Shown piece by piece: positions 7,871-16,200 of a stretch of DNA of 50,390 nucleotides. The position numbers were made by a program, and so were the translations under genes. Each line of letters opens with the position of its first letter. The stretch's first letter is position 1. The stretch spans positions 1 through 50,390 of the forward strand of contig CAYHPY010000019.1 of the NCBI GenBank assembly GCA_964358485.1, in the 5' to 3' direction. The DNA is from CAYHPY01 sp964358485 (GTDB taxonomy: Bacteria > Elusimicrobiota > Elusimicrobia > UBA1565 > UBA9628). Below the pieces are notes generated by a model. That model was not told the origin of the DNA. It searched no databases and saw nothing but the letters and a program-made list of their open reading frames with translations.

Positions 7871-8731
7871 TCAGCGGTGTTTTACCTCGGCCAATCTAAA
7901 CAGGAAATGCGGACGGGCCCAAGTAGAAAGCGTCCAGCCGGAGACCGTCATTCCGGGGAGTAGGGCCGGGCGAATGACCGGGCCGTCCCTTTCGGCGGTT
8001 TGGATTTCGCCGATCGAGCTCGTTTCCCCAACTTTTTTCAAGGCGACCCATTCGTGGGGATGGTCCCAATAAAATCGGTCGTCTATTTTCAGGCCTTGCG
8101 CGCTTCCCGCCGCGAGGCGCACCTCATAGCTCCAACCCCAGCTGCGCTTGAAGGGTCCCGAGACCGATTTCACCAAGTAGGGCTTGAATAAGGGGTGGTT
8201 TCGGCGGGCCGCCTTGAGTTCCTTGGGCAGGTCCGGATCCCCGTAAATCAGGCCCCGGGTGCATAAGGGCCGGTAATCCTCGCAACGGCGCCCGACGCAG
8301 TCCAGGAACCGAGCCGCGTCCCCGGGACGAATCAGGCATTTGATGTCTCCCCAAGCGAACAGGCGATAGGTTCCTTCCAAATGTTCCCTGGAGCCGCTCC
8401 CTAAGCCGGTTTCGAAGGCCAGGTTCAATCGCCCCTGCTCAAAGGAGGCCCGGCCGCGGGCGCGCAAAGTCCTATCGGAGGAGTACCTTTCGTAAACGCC
8501 CCCGTAGAACTCCCCGGAAGGCGATGCGCACAAAGTGGCGGCGACATTCCCGGAATCTCGGGTCGCGATATAGGTTCCCGCCCAAGGATGGCCCGCGCGT
8601 TCGGCCGTGTCGGCGCTTTCCTGGACCCGGTCGCGATAGGCGCGCCAAAAGTCCTCGCGGCGGGACCTCATTTCCCAGGCGGCGGCCAGCGCCAGCCCGA
8701 CCGCGAGCGCCACCCATGTGAACCGTTTCAT
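7871..8731 (-). CDS. Exported/anchored protein, paralogue of its upstream neighbour
   Basis: The product is 286 residues. ATG 8731 overlaps the stop of the upstream gene (ATGA) and begins a hydrophobic leader (MKRFTWVALAVGLALAAAW). It shares the plan of the next gene: an N-terminal anchor, 'GTY' with a beta-rich segment containing FYGGVYERY, a 'YRLFAWGDI' strand and a C-terminal module with AGSAQGLKIDDRF and 'GETSSIGEIQTAE'. That last module resembles small beta-barrels with 'G-L-K-x-G-D' motifs in periplasmic proteins. Cysteines in 'CVGRRCEDYRPLC' may form disulfides. Family and function are unknown; it belongs to the repeat-bounded segment. Confidence 0.7.
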   Translation of the reverse strand: MKRFTWVALAVGLALAAAWEMRSRREDFWRAYRDRVQESADTAERAGHPWAGTYIATRDSGNVAATLCASPSGEFYGGVYERYSSDRTLRARGRASFEQGRLNLAFETGLGSGSREHLEGTYRLFAWGDIKCLIRPGDAARFLDCVGRRCEDYRPLCTRGLIYGDPDLPKELKAARRNHPLFKPYLVKSVSGPFKRSWGWSYEVRLAAGSAQGLKIDDRFYWDHPHEWVALKKVGETSSIGEIQTAERDGPVIRPALLPGMTVSGWTLSTWARPHFLFRLAEVKHR

Positions 8732-9666
8732 TTTTCCGCCCATTCGTCCTCGTATTGGGCCCGGGAGGTGACGGCCTGCCCAACGCGGGGAAGCCGCTCC
8801 GTTTCCAGAGGATTCCATTCCTGGCCCTCCCCGGCTTCTCCGGTCGAAGTCTCCTCCCCAACCGTGAAATTGTTAACCGGCGTGGCGCGATCGAAATTGG
8901 CGATGTGGAGGAGGTGCCCGGCCTTAAGTCCCTGTTTGCTGCCCGCGGAGATTTTAATCGGGACGAAACGCTCCGCTCCGTAGGGGCGCTTGCGATATTG
9001 AACCCGCCCGACCGCCAGCACCCGCGCCTCAATGGGCCGGGTCAGGAGGTGGTTCCGCCATTTTTCGGGAAGGAGCGGGGGGCTCCTGGGTTTCGGCGGA
9101 TTGCGGACGCTTCCCGCCTCTCCCTTGAACGCATAGCCCAGGGGGTAATGCCGGCCGTCCAGTTCCAGTTGGCTGTTTACGGCGTTGATGAATTCGAGCA
9201 TTTTTTCCTCGGAGACGGCATAAACGCGGTCCTCCCAGGGAATCAGGTGGAGAGTGCGGATCGGACCGGGCCGCTTGACGAAAATGCCGAGGAAATCCCC
9301 GCGCCACGCCACTTGAAAGGCGAGGCGATCAGGGGCGAGGGGTTCGAGGGTTCCCCAGGGACCTTCGACCTCCGGCCCCCACCCGAACCCGGGCGGATCA
9401 AAGCGAGGCCGGCCGTACCCGCAATAAAAACCCGCCGTGCTCAGGTGGAGGACTGTTTCCGCGCCATGGTAACCGGGTTCGGAATAGGTCCCAACCCAAG
9501 GGGGAGGGTTTTCCGCGGCCAAGGCGGCTTTGACAGGTTCCCACGCCGAGACGTGCAACCGGTCCCACCGCCAGTATTGGATTTTCGCCGCCAGTTTCAG
9601 GACGCCGAAAAGCAAAAACGGGGCCAGGAGCCCAAGGGCCAAGATTTTCCACCGACGGCGGGTCAC
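8728..9666 (-). CDS. Exported/anchored protein, paralogue of its downstream neighbour
   Basis: The product is 312 residues starting at GTG 9666 (TRRRWKILALGLLAPFLLF anchor). The GGGGAG ribosome-like site touches the GTG, so a slightly later start is possible. It parallels the downstream gene: WVGTYSEPGYHGAETVLHLS, FYCGYGRPRF, 'LHLIPWEDRVYAV', AGSKQGLKAGHLLHI and 'VGEETSTGEA'. The ATGA overlap implies coupled translation. The two probably arose by tandem duplication and may act together in the envelope. No known family is recognised and no catalytic motif is apparent. Confidence 0.7.
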   Translation of the reverse strand: MTRRRWKILALGLLAPFLLFGVLKLAAKIQYWRWDRLHVSAWEPVKAALAAENPPPWVGTYSEPGYHGAETVLHLSTAGFYCGYGRPRFDPPGFGWGPEVEGPWGTLEPLAPDRLAFQVAWRGDFLGIFVKRPGPIRTLHLIPWEDRVYAVSEEKMLEFINAVNSQLELDGRHYPLGYAFKGEAGSVRNPPKPRSPPLLPEKWRNHLLTRPIEARVLAVGRVQYRKRPYGAERFVPIKISAGSKQGLKAGHLLHIANFDRATPVNNFTVGEETSTGEAGEGQEWNPLETERLPRVGQAVTSRAQYEDEWAEK

Positions 9667-9910
9667 CTCCCCAGTTTAACCCCGGAGATCGATTTCCGCT
9701 AGGGCCGCGCCGGAGCGAAGCGGGTGTGGCAATGGACCTAGTTCCCGTTGGGCCATGAGGCCCTGGTCCAAAAAGGGTCCCCGTGTTACGATAGGGCCAG
9801 CACCCTGTAGCCCCCGGGATCGGCCGGGGGGGATCCACGGTCCGGCCATAACCGGATGAGACCAGGGGAGGCGAAGCCTTGTTGAGGCCCCGCTTCCCGC
9901 TGGTTTTTTC
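9667..9910 (+). promoter_or_regulatory. Structured intergenic leader, no gene
   Basis: No coding frame is convincing here. The stretch holds several inverted repeats on the plus strand: CCCCCGG/CCGGGGG (9811-9830), CCGG/CCGG around 9842-9855, and a larger imperfect hairpin from CCAGGGGA (9872) to GCTTCCCGCTGG (9903), followed at once by TTTTTT and the ATG at 9911. The lipoprotein gene downstream has no ribosome site, because the U-run occupies its place. The whole may be a promoter plus a cis-regulatory leader or attenuator; this is inference. Confidence 0.35.
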
Positions 9911-10777
9911 ATGAAAAAAGGATATTGGACGTTGATCCTGGCGGCGGCTTTGGCCGCCTGCGGAAAGAGCGAGCCTCCGCCCGCCGGGCCGGAATTGGCG
10001 GCGCCTGATCGGGCATTCCCATCAGCCGGTCGAACCGTGACGAATGAAAAAGTCGCCGCGCAGGCCGAGGTCTCGGCCTCCAGCGGTCCCGTCGAGCTGA
10101 CGTTCCTCCTGCATAAGACGACGATCACGGTGGGCGAATCCCTTTGGCACCAGTTGCGGGTGAGAAATATCGGCAAGCGGGAACTCCTCGTCACGGATGA
10201 GGTGTTTCACGAGCCGTGGCAGCTTAGGTATCACAGCCCGGACCGGAACGGAATCGGCGGGTTTGGGATATACATCGAGGCCTTCGGCCCCGACGGCGCG
10301 CGTCTGGGCAAGGTCCTTTACATGGAAGACGCGATCATGCCGGAGGTCTCCGGCTTGTTGGAAATCGATGGTCCCCGGGAGCAGGCCATGGTGGACGACT
10401 GGAAAAGACAGGGCTTGTCCGAATTCGAGATCGGCTCCAAATTGATCGAATTCAACACCAGCAAGCGGCATGCGGCGCAATCCAAGGAGGAGAGCCCCGT
10501 CATCAAACTCCAGCCGGGGGAAGTCGCCGAAACCAAGTCCTGGTTCTATCACACCAAACAAGCCAGGCGCAAAAAGCTTCCCGCACCCCGGCCGATCGGG
10601 AATTTCGCCCAGTTGGAGTTTTTTGCTCTGGATAAACCCGGGAAGTACAAGATACGGGCGGTCTACGACTATTCGATAAGCGCCGTGAAGTTGGCGGAAT
10701 ATCGGAAACTGGGATGGTCAACTGACGAACATGTCCTGGCCCGAACACCTTGGGTCGCAGTAACTGTATTGCCATGA
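9911..10777 (+). CDS. Lipoprotein of unknown function
   Basis: The product is 288 residues. The leader MKKGYWTLILAAALAACGK has a lipobox (LAAC), so signal peptidase II should cleave before C17 and attach lipid. The mature domain is strand-rich: 'PVELTFLLHKTTITVGESLW', 'VRNIGKRELLVTDEVFHEPW', 'GKYKIRAVYDYS'. It looks like an Ig-like or beta-sandwich fold with 'VTVLP' at the end. I do not recognise the family. Its stop overlaps the start of the metalloprotease candidate (ATGA), so the two are likely co-translated and may work together. Codon use is somewhat less GC-rich than in the flanking genes. Confidence 0.8.
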   Translation: MKKGYWTLILAAALAACGKSEPPPAGPELAAPDRAFPSAGRTVTNEKVAAQAEVSASSGPVELTFLLHKTTITVGESLWHQLRVRNIGKRELLVTDEVFHEPWQLRYHSPDRNGIGGFGIYIEAFGPDGARLGKVLYMEDAIMPEVSGLLEIDGPREQAMVDDWKRQGLSEFEIGSKLIEFNTSKRHAAQSKEESPVIKLQPGEVAETKSWFYHTKQARRKKLPAPRPIGNFAQLEFFALDKPGKYKIRAVYDYSISAVKLAEYRKLGWSTDEHVLARTPWVAVTVLP

Positions 10778-12450
10778 AGAACAGATTCCTTTTTGGTTTT
10801 CTTGGTTTCTTGGGGGTCCAGAGCGCATTGGCGATTCGGGGGGTTGCCGATCCTGCTGTAATCGCACATATCGAAAGGCAGATAGTTGCCGCCAAGCTTA
10901 TGGACAATCAAATTTGGCTGGCGGAAAATGAAGTTCGGAAAGCGAGAGCCGCAGGGACGCGCGCCGCAAAAATCCTGGAGCTTGCGAGGGTCGTTAGCCG
11001 GGAGAAAGACAAACAGATCGCCGCCCGCACCAAGGCGATTCATTTGACGCTCGCGGCCTATGACCTTTGGCCCGAGCACCGCAGCGGGACCAGCGTCGTG
11101 CGCTTGACCAAAGGGCGCACCATCCATTGGCAGCCCGTGGGGATGGCCCTTGGATCCCGGGAAATCCAAAACGCGAGGGGCGACCCCCAACGCGTCAAGC
11201 AACCCGATCTGGGTGATTTGGGCTATGCCTATCCGGACGGCGTCACCGGCATAGACCCCGAGGTTTTTGATAAAGGCGCCGCATATTTAGCCTCCATCTT
11301 GCTGCATGAGCGGGTCCATTTTGAGCAATCGATATCGCCCGGAAAAGGCGACAAGTGGACCGCAGCAAAACTTCAGGAGGAGGCGTTCAGGTTGCAGGCG
11401 GCGGGATCGAAGTTCATTTTTGATCCAATTAAAGATGAGGGTGTAATCAAGCGAATTGAGTCGCGTTTGGCGGAGTTTGAGTTGGCGGTTGAACAGGAAC
11501 AGAAGTTGGAGGATGAAGAGGTTAAGACCGTATGGGGACGCGTGCGGCGCAGGCTTAGACCCTCTGGTCCGCCCGATATCCTGGAAATGCGGCTGCACAC
11601 CCCCCAGGAATTGGAGGCGATCTCCCAACAATCCAGGGCGCTCGAAGCCATCGTGGCCGAAGAACTTGAGAGCGTCCGCCGGGAGGGAGAAAAGGAGGAG
11701 GAACGGCGCGTTGCCCGGCGCGTCGAGCGCCGCCGGGCCGAGAGCCTGGAGAATATCCGGGCCGCCGCGGACTTCACCTGCCGAGCCGGGCTTATTTATT
11801 CGGAGAAATTGGAATTCCCCAAGGTATCAGATCAGTCCTTTTATTGCCTCAACGACCCGGGCTGGAGCTCCGATGACGATTGTCAGGCCCGTATTTATAG
11901 CATGCTTCTCGGCCAATTATGCAAAACCGGAACCTTCGATCCCGAGCCCATTAATGAAATGCGCAGTCGGGTTTATGGACCGCAAGTCGGGGTCTCCCCA
12001 CCGGTAACCGGGGTTGGCGATCGCCCTGCCCTGGGGCCGGTGGAGGCGTCTCCGCAAAGGGGTTCCAGGCCCGCGTTGGAGGCTTTGGCGGCAAGGGCCT
12101 GCTCAAATCCCTCCGGTCTGACCCGCGAGGACGTTTCGCCTTTCTCCTGGTTTCCGGACCGCGGCCTGGGGCCGATGACGGACCTCCCGGACTCCCTCCA
12201 GGGCTGTCCGCGGGAACTCTTCGCGGCGCTGGCCCGCCGCAACATGACGGCGGAGCGTTGGACCGGAATCGATTTGGACTGGTTGAGAGGAGAGGCGGCG
12301 AAGTATTCCGCCTCTTCGTCCCCGGACCCGGATTCGGGAGGCGACCGGGAAACGGAGCGGGACCGCGGGGGCCGCCGCGTTGGGGACGGCAACGGTCCGG
12401 CGCGCGACCAGGCCGGCCGGATCGGCCGCAACGGAAAGTGGCCCCGATAA
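10774..12450 (+). CDS. Exported protein with HERVH zinc-metalloprotease-like motif
   Basis: The product is 558 residues, starting at ATG 10774 inside the lipoprotein stop. The leader KNRFLFGFLGFLGVQSALA is a signal peptide. Residues 178-182 are HERVH in the hydrophobic context 'AAYLASILLHERVHFEQ', a good HExxH helix; a third ligand could be an acidic residue such as those in 'KLQEEAFRLQ' about 25 residues later. The middle is Glu/Arg-rich coiled coil (about 280-350), and several Cys follow (FTCRAGL, FYCLND, DDCQAR). The tail is disordered and Arg/Gly-rich. The 5' half is visibly less GC-rich than the rest of the window. No named family is recognised. Confidence 0.65.
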   Translation: MKNRFLFGFLGFLGVQSALAIRGVADPAVIAHIERQIVAAKLMDNQIWLAENEVRKARAAGTRAAKILELARVVSREKDKQIAARTKAIHLTLAAYDLWPEHRSGTSVVRLTKGRTIHWQPVGMALGSREIQNARGDPQRVKQPDLGDLGYAYPDGVTGIDPEVFDKGAAYLASILLHERVHFEQSISPGKGDKWTAAKLQEEAFRLQAAGSKFIFDPIKDEGVIKRIESRLAEFELAVEQEQKLEDEEVKTVWGRVRRRLRPSGPPDILEMRLHTPQELEAISQQSRALEAIVAEELESVRREGEKEEERRVARRVERRRAESLENIRAAADFTCRAGLIYSEKLEFPKVSDQSFYCLNDPGWSSDDDCQARIYSMLLGQLCKTGTFDPEPINEMRSRVYGPQVGVSPPVTGVGDRPALGPVEASPQRGSRPALEALAARACSNPSGLTREDVSPFSWFPDRGLGPMTDLPDSLQGCPRELFAALARRNMTAERWTGIDLDWLRGEAAKYSASSSPDPDSGGDRETERDRGGRRVGDGNGPARDQAGRIGRNGKWPR

Positions 12451-12455
12451 CCTCC

Positions 12456-12498
12456 GAGGGGGCGTACCGGGGCCTCAGCGCTTCGTAGGAAGGCCGGC
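12456..12498. repeat. 43-bp direct repeat, right copy (contains rhodanese 3' end)
   Basis: This is the same sequence as 7797-7839 with one mismatch. Bases 12475-12498 encode the last seven codons and the stop of the rhodanese-like gene on the minus strand (AGLPTKR). Bases 12456-12474 are its downstream flank. The preceding plus-strand gene stops 6 bases before the repeat. Confidence 0.85.
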
Positions 12499-13263
12499 GT
12501 CCGTCCAGGCCTGGAAGCCGTCCTTCATATGGAGGACGCTCCGAAAGCCGAGTTCCTTCATCCGCCCCGCGGTTTTGCCGCTGCGCCCGCCCGCCGCGCA
12601 ATGCAAAAGGTAGGTTTTGCCTCGGTCCAACAGCCCCAGCCGCTCGTCAAAATCCCCCGCCTTGAAATCCAGATTCACGGCTCCGGGAATCCGCCCGTCC
12701 TTGAATTCCCCGGGGGTCCGGACGTCCAGGACCACGAACTCCGCGTCCTTGCGCCGCATCTGCGCGATCGGGGCGGCGTCCCGGGCGGAGATGTCCCGGA
12801 CGCCATCCCCGCGGGCGCGGATGGCCGCGGCGAACTCGGGCAGCAGGGCGTTGGGGATGGGCACGCTCAAATTGTATTGGGCCACCTTCCAGGCTCCTTC
12901 CCGGCGCACCAAAACGCCGGAACCACGAAAGGTGCCGTATTTGTCGTTTTCCAGGAACTCATCGAACCAGGCGGTCGCGCCGTCTTTCGAAATCTGGACC
13001 TTGCGGCCCTTCGGGCGATAAGTCCACCCCTTGCCCTTGCTGAAATGGGGCTGTGCGTAGGCCTTGAACTGGGCCACGGTCCAGCGTTCCTCGGCGGCGG
13101 TTCCGAGAAAGATCCCTTCGGGAGCGAAATGCCCGAAGTACCGGGCTCCGTCGGCCGCGGCCGCGGCGGCGTGGAAATCGTCCAGCACGGCCGCCGCTTG
13201 GCTTTCGGGTCCGGCGCCCCAGGCGAGGGCGGCCAAAGCCAAAAAGACGCCAAAAGTCGTCAT
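12475..13263 (-). CDS. Exported SnoaL-like/rhodanese fusion protein
   Basis: The product is 262 residues. A signal peptide (TTFGVFLALAALAWGAG) is followed by an NTF2/SnoaL-like domain (about 25-140; 'VLDDFHAAAAAADGARYFGH', 'RWTVAQFKAYA', 'TAWFDEFLEN', 'WKVAQYNLSVPIPN'). A single rhodanese domain follows (about 155-262; 'VVLDVRTPGEFKDGRIPGAV', then LLHCAAGGRSGKTA with C222 as the likely sulfur-carrying cysteine). The C-terminus 'AWTDAGLPTKR' is typical of rhodaneses. It is probably periplasmic. The SnoaL part may bind a small ligand and the rhodanese may move sulfane sulfur; the pairing is unusual. Its last codons lie inside the right direct repeat. Confidence 0.85.
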   Translation of the reverse strand: MTTFGVFLALAALAWGAGPESQAAAVLDDFHAAAAAADGARYFGHFAPEGIFLGTAAEERWTVAQFKAYAQPHFSKGKGWTYRPKGRKVQISKDGATAWFDEFLENDKYGTFRGSGVLVRREGAWKVAQYNLSVPIPNALLPEFAAAIRARGDGVRDISARDAAPIAQMRRKDAEFVVLDVRTPGEFKDGRIPGAVNLDFKAGDFDERLGLLDRGKTYLLHCAAGGRSGKTAGRMKELGFRSVLHMKDGFQAWTDAGLPTKR

Positions 13264-13293
13264 CGGCCCCGATCATATCATAGAATCCGGGGA

Positions 13294-16200
13294 ATGGGAC
13301 TTTTCGATTTTTGGACGCGCCCCCGGCAGGGCGCGGGGCCCGAGGCCGTCGAGCTGCGCAAGGCCGTGTACTTCGACCCGCGGTATCCCTCGTCCTGGGT
13401 GGATGACCCGGAGCGGGTGGCCCGGAGCCTCATGGAAATCGGCGGGTTTCAGGTGCTCAACGCCGCGGAGCTCTCGGCCTGGCTGAGCGCCGAGATCGCG
13501 CGGGGGGCAGACGGCGCGGTCTGCGTTCTGTCCCAAGGGGTCGCCCCGGTCGAAATCTATCCCTACCTCGCAAGGTCCTTGGCCCGCCGTTTCATGGAAG
13601 CGGGCGGGCGCTTGGTTTGGATCGGAGACGTGCCGTTCTGGTATCGGGGTGGGCCGCCGGATTATGCCGATCCCAAGGAACAGATCGGGGATAAGGGCCA
13701 GAAAAAAATCCTCGGCATCACCGCCATCGGCTGGAGCGTCAACCCCGCTCCGACGATTACGGAACGGGGGCGGGCCTGGGGGTTGACCAATCCCGACGAC
13801 GGGTCTCGCTGCGCGCCGAAGGCCGACGTCACCGAGGTCTTAAGCGAGAACGGCCCCTGGGCCGGGTCCTGGTTTAAAAACTACAACCCCGCTTTTCCCC
13901 GGAGCGGGTTTCTCCGGATTCGGGGGGGGGCTTTCGGCGCCCCATCCTGGAACGAGAAGTTCCACGATTTGCTCCGTGCCGCCCTGCACGGCTATCCCCT
14001 CGAGGAAACCTCGGCGGAGGGAATGGCGCTGGCTTGCGACCCCAAGCTCCACGTTCTCAAAAGGGTCGTTTACTTCGATGGGAGATATCCGACCTCCTGG
14101 GTGGAGCGGCCCGGTGAATTGGCGGAGCATCTGCGGCGGAAGGGGGATTTTTTCATCCTGGGAGCCGATGAGTTCGGGGCCTGGCTCGAATCACAGGCGG
14201 CCGGGGGAGCCGAGGGCTCGGTCTGCGTGATGAGCCAAGGGGTGGCGCCCGAAACCGCGGCGGAGGTCAATTCCCCGCGCTGTTTGGCCCGGCGCTATTT
14301 GGACGCCGGGGGGCGGATGGTTTGGCTTGGGGACATTCCGTTCTACTATCAGGGACGCCCGGACGGCGCCCGGGAGACCTGGCCCGACGGGCAGGAAAGC
14401 ATCTTGGGCCTGGAAATCGGATGGGACCCGGCCGGAGACCCCCAGGTCACCGAGCAGGGCAAAGCCTGGGGCCTGACCCGGGCGGGGAAGTCCCAGCGTT
14501 GCGCCCCGAAAGCCAAGGTGACCGAGGCCTTGAGCGTTACCGGGGACTGGGCCGCTTCCTGGTTCAAGAATTTCAACTCGGCCGTTCCCAAAAGCGGTTT
14601 CCTCCGGTATCTGGGATCCGGAATCGAGGATCCGGCTTGGGCGGAGGAGATTTTGGCTTTGGCCGTCCGGGACATTCCCCTGCCTGCGGTCCCGGCCGCG
14701 GCGCCCGGGCCCGCCGCCGCCCCCGCGCCCTCCGGGGACCTCCTGAAAACGGGGGCTTTCACGGTGGACCAGGAGGCGGCCCTGCGCAAGATCATGCGCT
14801 TTCAATTGCCCGACGCCTCCCAATATCTTCTCCCGTGGACCCGGGCCGCCGTGGCGGGCGGCGCTATGTCCATCGACTTCTCAGTCCACGAGGATCGTCT
14901 GGTAATGAAATTTGATGGGGATGTTCTCTCCGAGGATTTTCTATCCCATCCTTTTCAAGGATTGTTAGGCGACTCCCGGGAGCCCCGGAACCGCCATCTG
15001 GCCGTCGGCCTGTTGTCGGCTCTGCGGTTCTCGCCTCGGAGCGTGACCTTGACCTCGGGGAAGGGAAGCTCTCGCCTTCGGCTCGAGGTTAAATCGGCCC
15101 AAAGCCACTCGGTCGAATCCGCTCCGGAAGCGGAACTGCGAACCGTCCTCACGGTTCGATGGGGGGAGGCCCGCCCCGACGCCCGGGAGCATCTGGAGCG
15201 CTTGCGCGCGGCCTTGGCCGGGTGCCGGGTGAAAATCTGGGTGGAGGGCCGGCCCTTGGCTCCCGCGCCGGAGTGCGAGACCTTTCAGGATTTCGATTTC
15301 GGGGACGGCGTTTACGGACGCCTCTGGGTGCCGCCCTCCCCGTCGCCGGTGAGCGGCCTCGACGCGCATGTCCTGGGCGTGCGGGTGGCCGCGGTCCAGG
15401 CGCGTTTCGCCTTGGCCCAGGTGCGGGGTTGGATCAACGACGATTCCTTTTCCCTCAACGCCTCCCAGTCCGGGGTGACGCGCAACCTCCGTTTCCACCG
15501 GACCATCCGCAAGGTCGCGGCGCAGGCCGAATTGCTCCTATTGAAAACGGCCGGGCTCCAGCGGGAGCGTCTGACTCTGGCCTCGGAACTCATGATCCGC
15601 CCCGCGCCGCCGGACGCTCCGGAGGCTCATGCGGAGGCGGCTCCCCTTTTCGACTACTGGAAAGACCGGCTCTCCCGGGGTCCGGCGGCCGAGGAATTCA
15701 ACCCCATCTTCGAGGCCTTCCGGGCCGTGGGCAAGGCCGCCCGGGCGTTGGGGGCCGCCGGGCCGTGCCGGGACGAGGACATCCGCCGCGTCCGGTGGGA
15801 CGCGCGGGTCACGCTCTGGCTCCGTGAGGCGGCGGGCCGCCACCTCAGGGACCTGGACGGCGACATCGCCGATCCGGCGCTCCGGGCGCTCTGGAACGCC
15901 CCGCTCTTTCTAAGCACCGAAGGCGCCCCGATTTCGTTCCGGGAACTCGAGGCTCAGCGGCGGTCGTTGGGCTTCGTCCCGATTTTCAACTGGGGCGCTC
16001 CCGCCGCGAAGAAAACCCCGTTTTTCATGGTATTGTGCTGCCTTCCCGGCGAGCAGGAGGCGGTCCGCCGGAGATTCGGCGAAAAAGCGCGGGACATGAC
16101 CTATTCCGCCAGTGCCATCGAACCCTCGAAGACCGGCTCGGGCCGCCCCACAAAATTCGGGGTCGAAGCGGCGGGTTTCCGGAACATTCTGGCCCGCGCC

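Noticed and set aside
7797..12498. Active integrative element between the 43-bp repeats
   Set aside because: No integrase, recombinase, transposase or replication gene is present, so only a remnant or passenger segment can be claimed.
12529..13293. Upstream extension of the 1401-residue frame through the rhodanese gene
   Set aside because: It is antisense to a gene with clear domains. ATG 13294 lies directly after a -10-like box.
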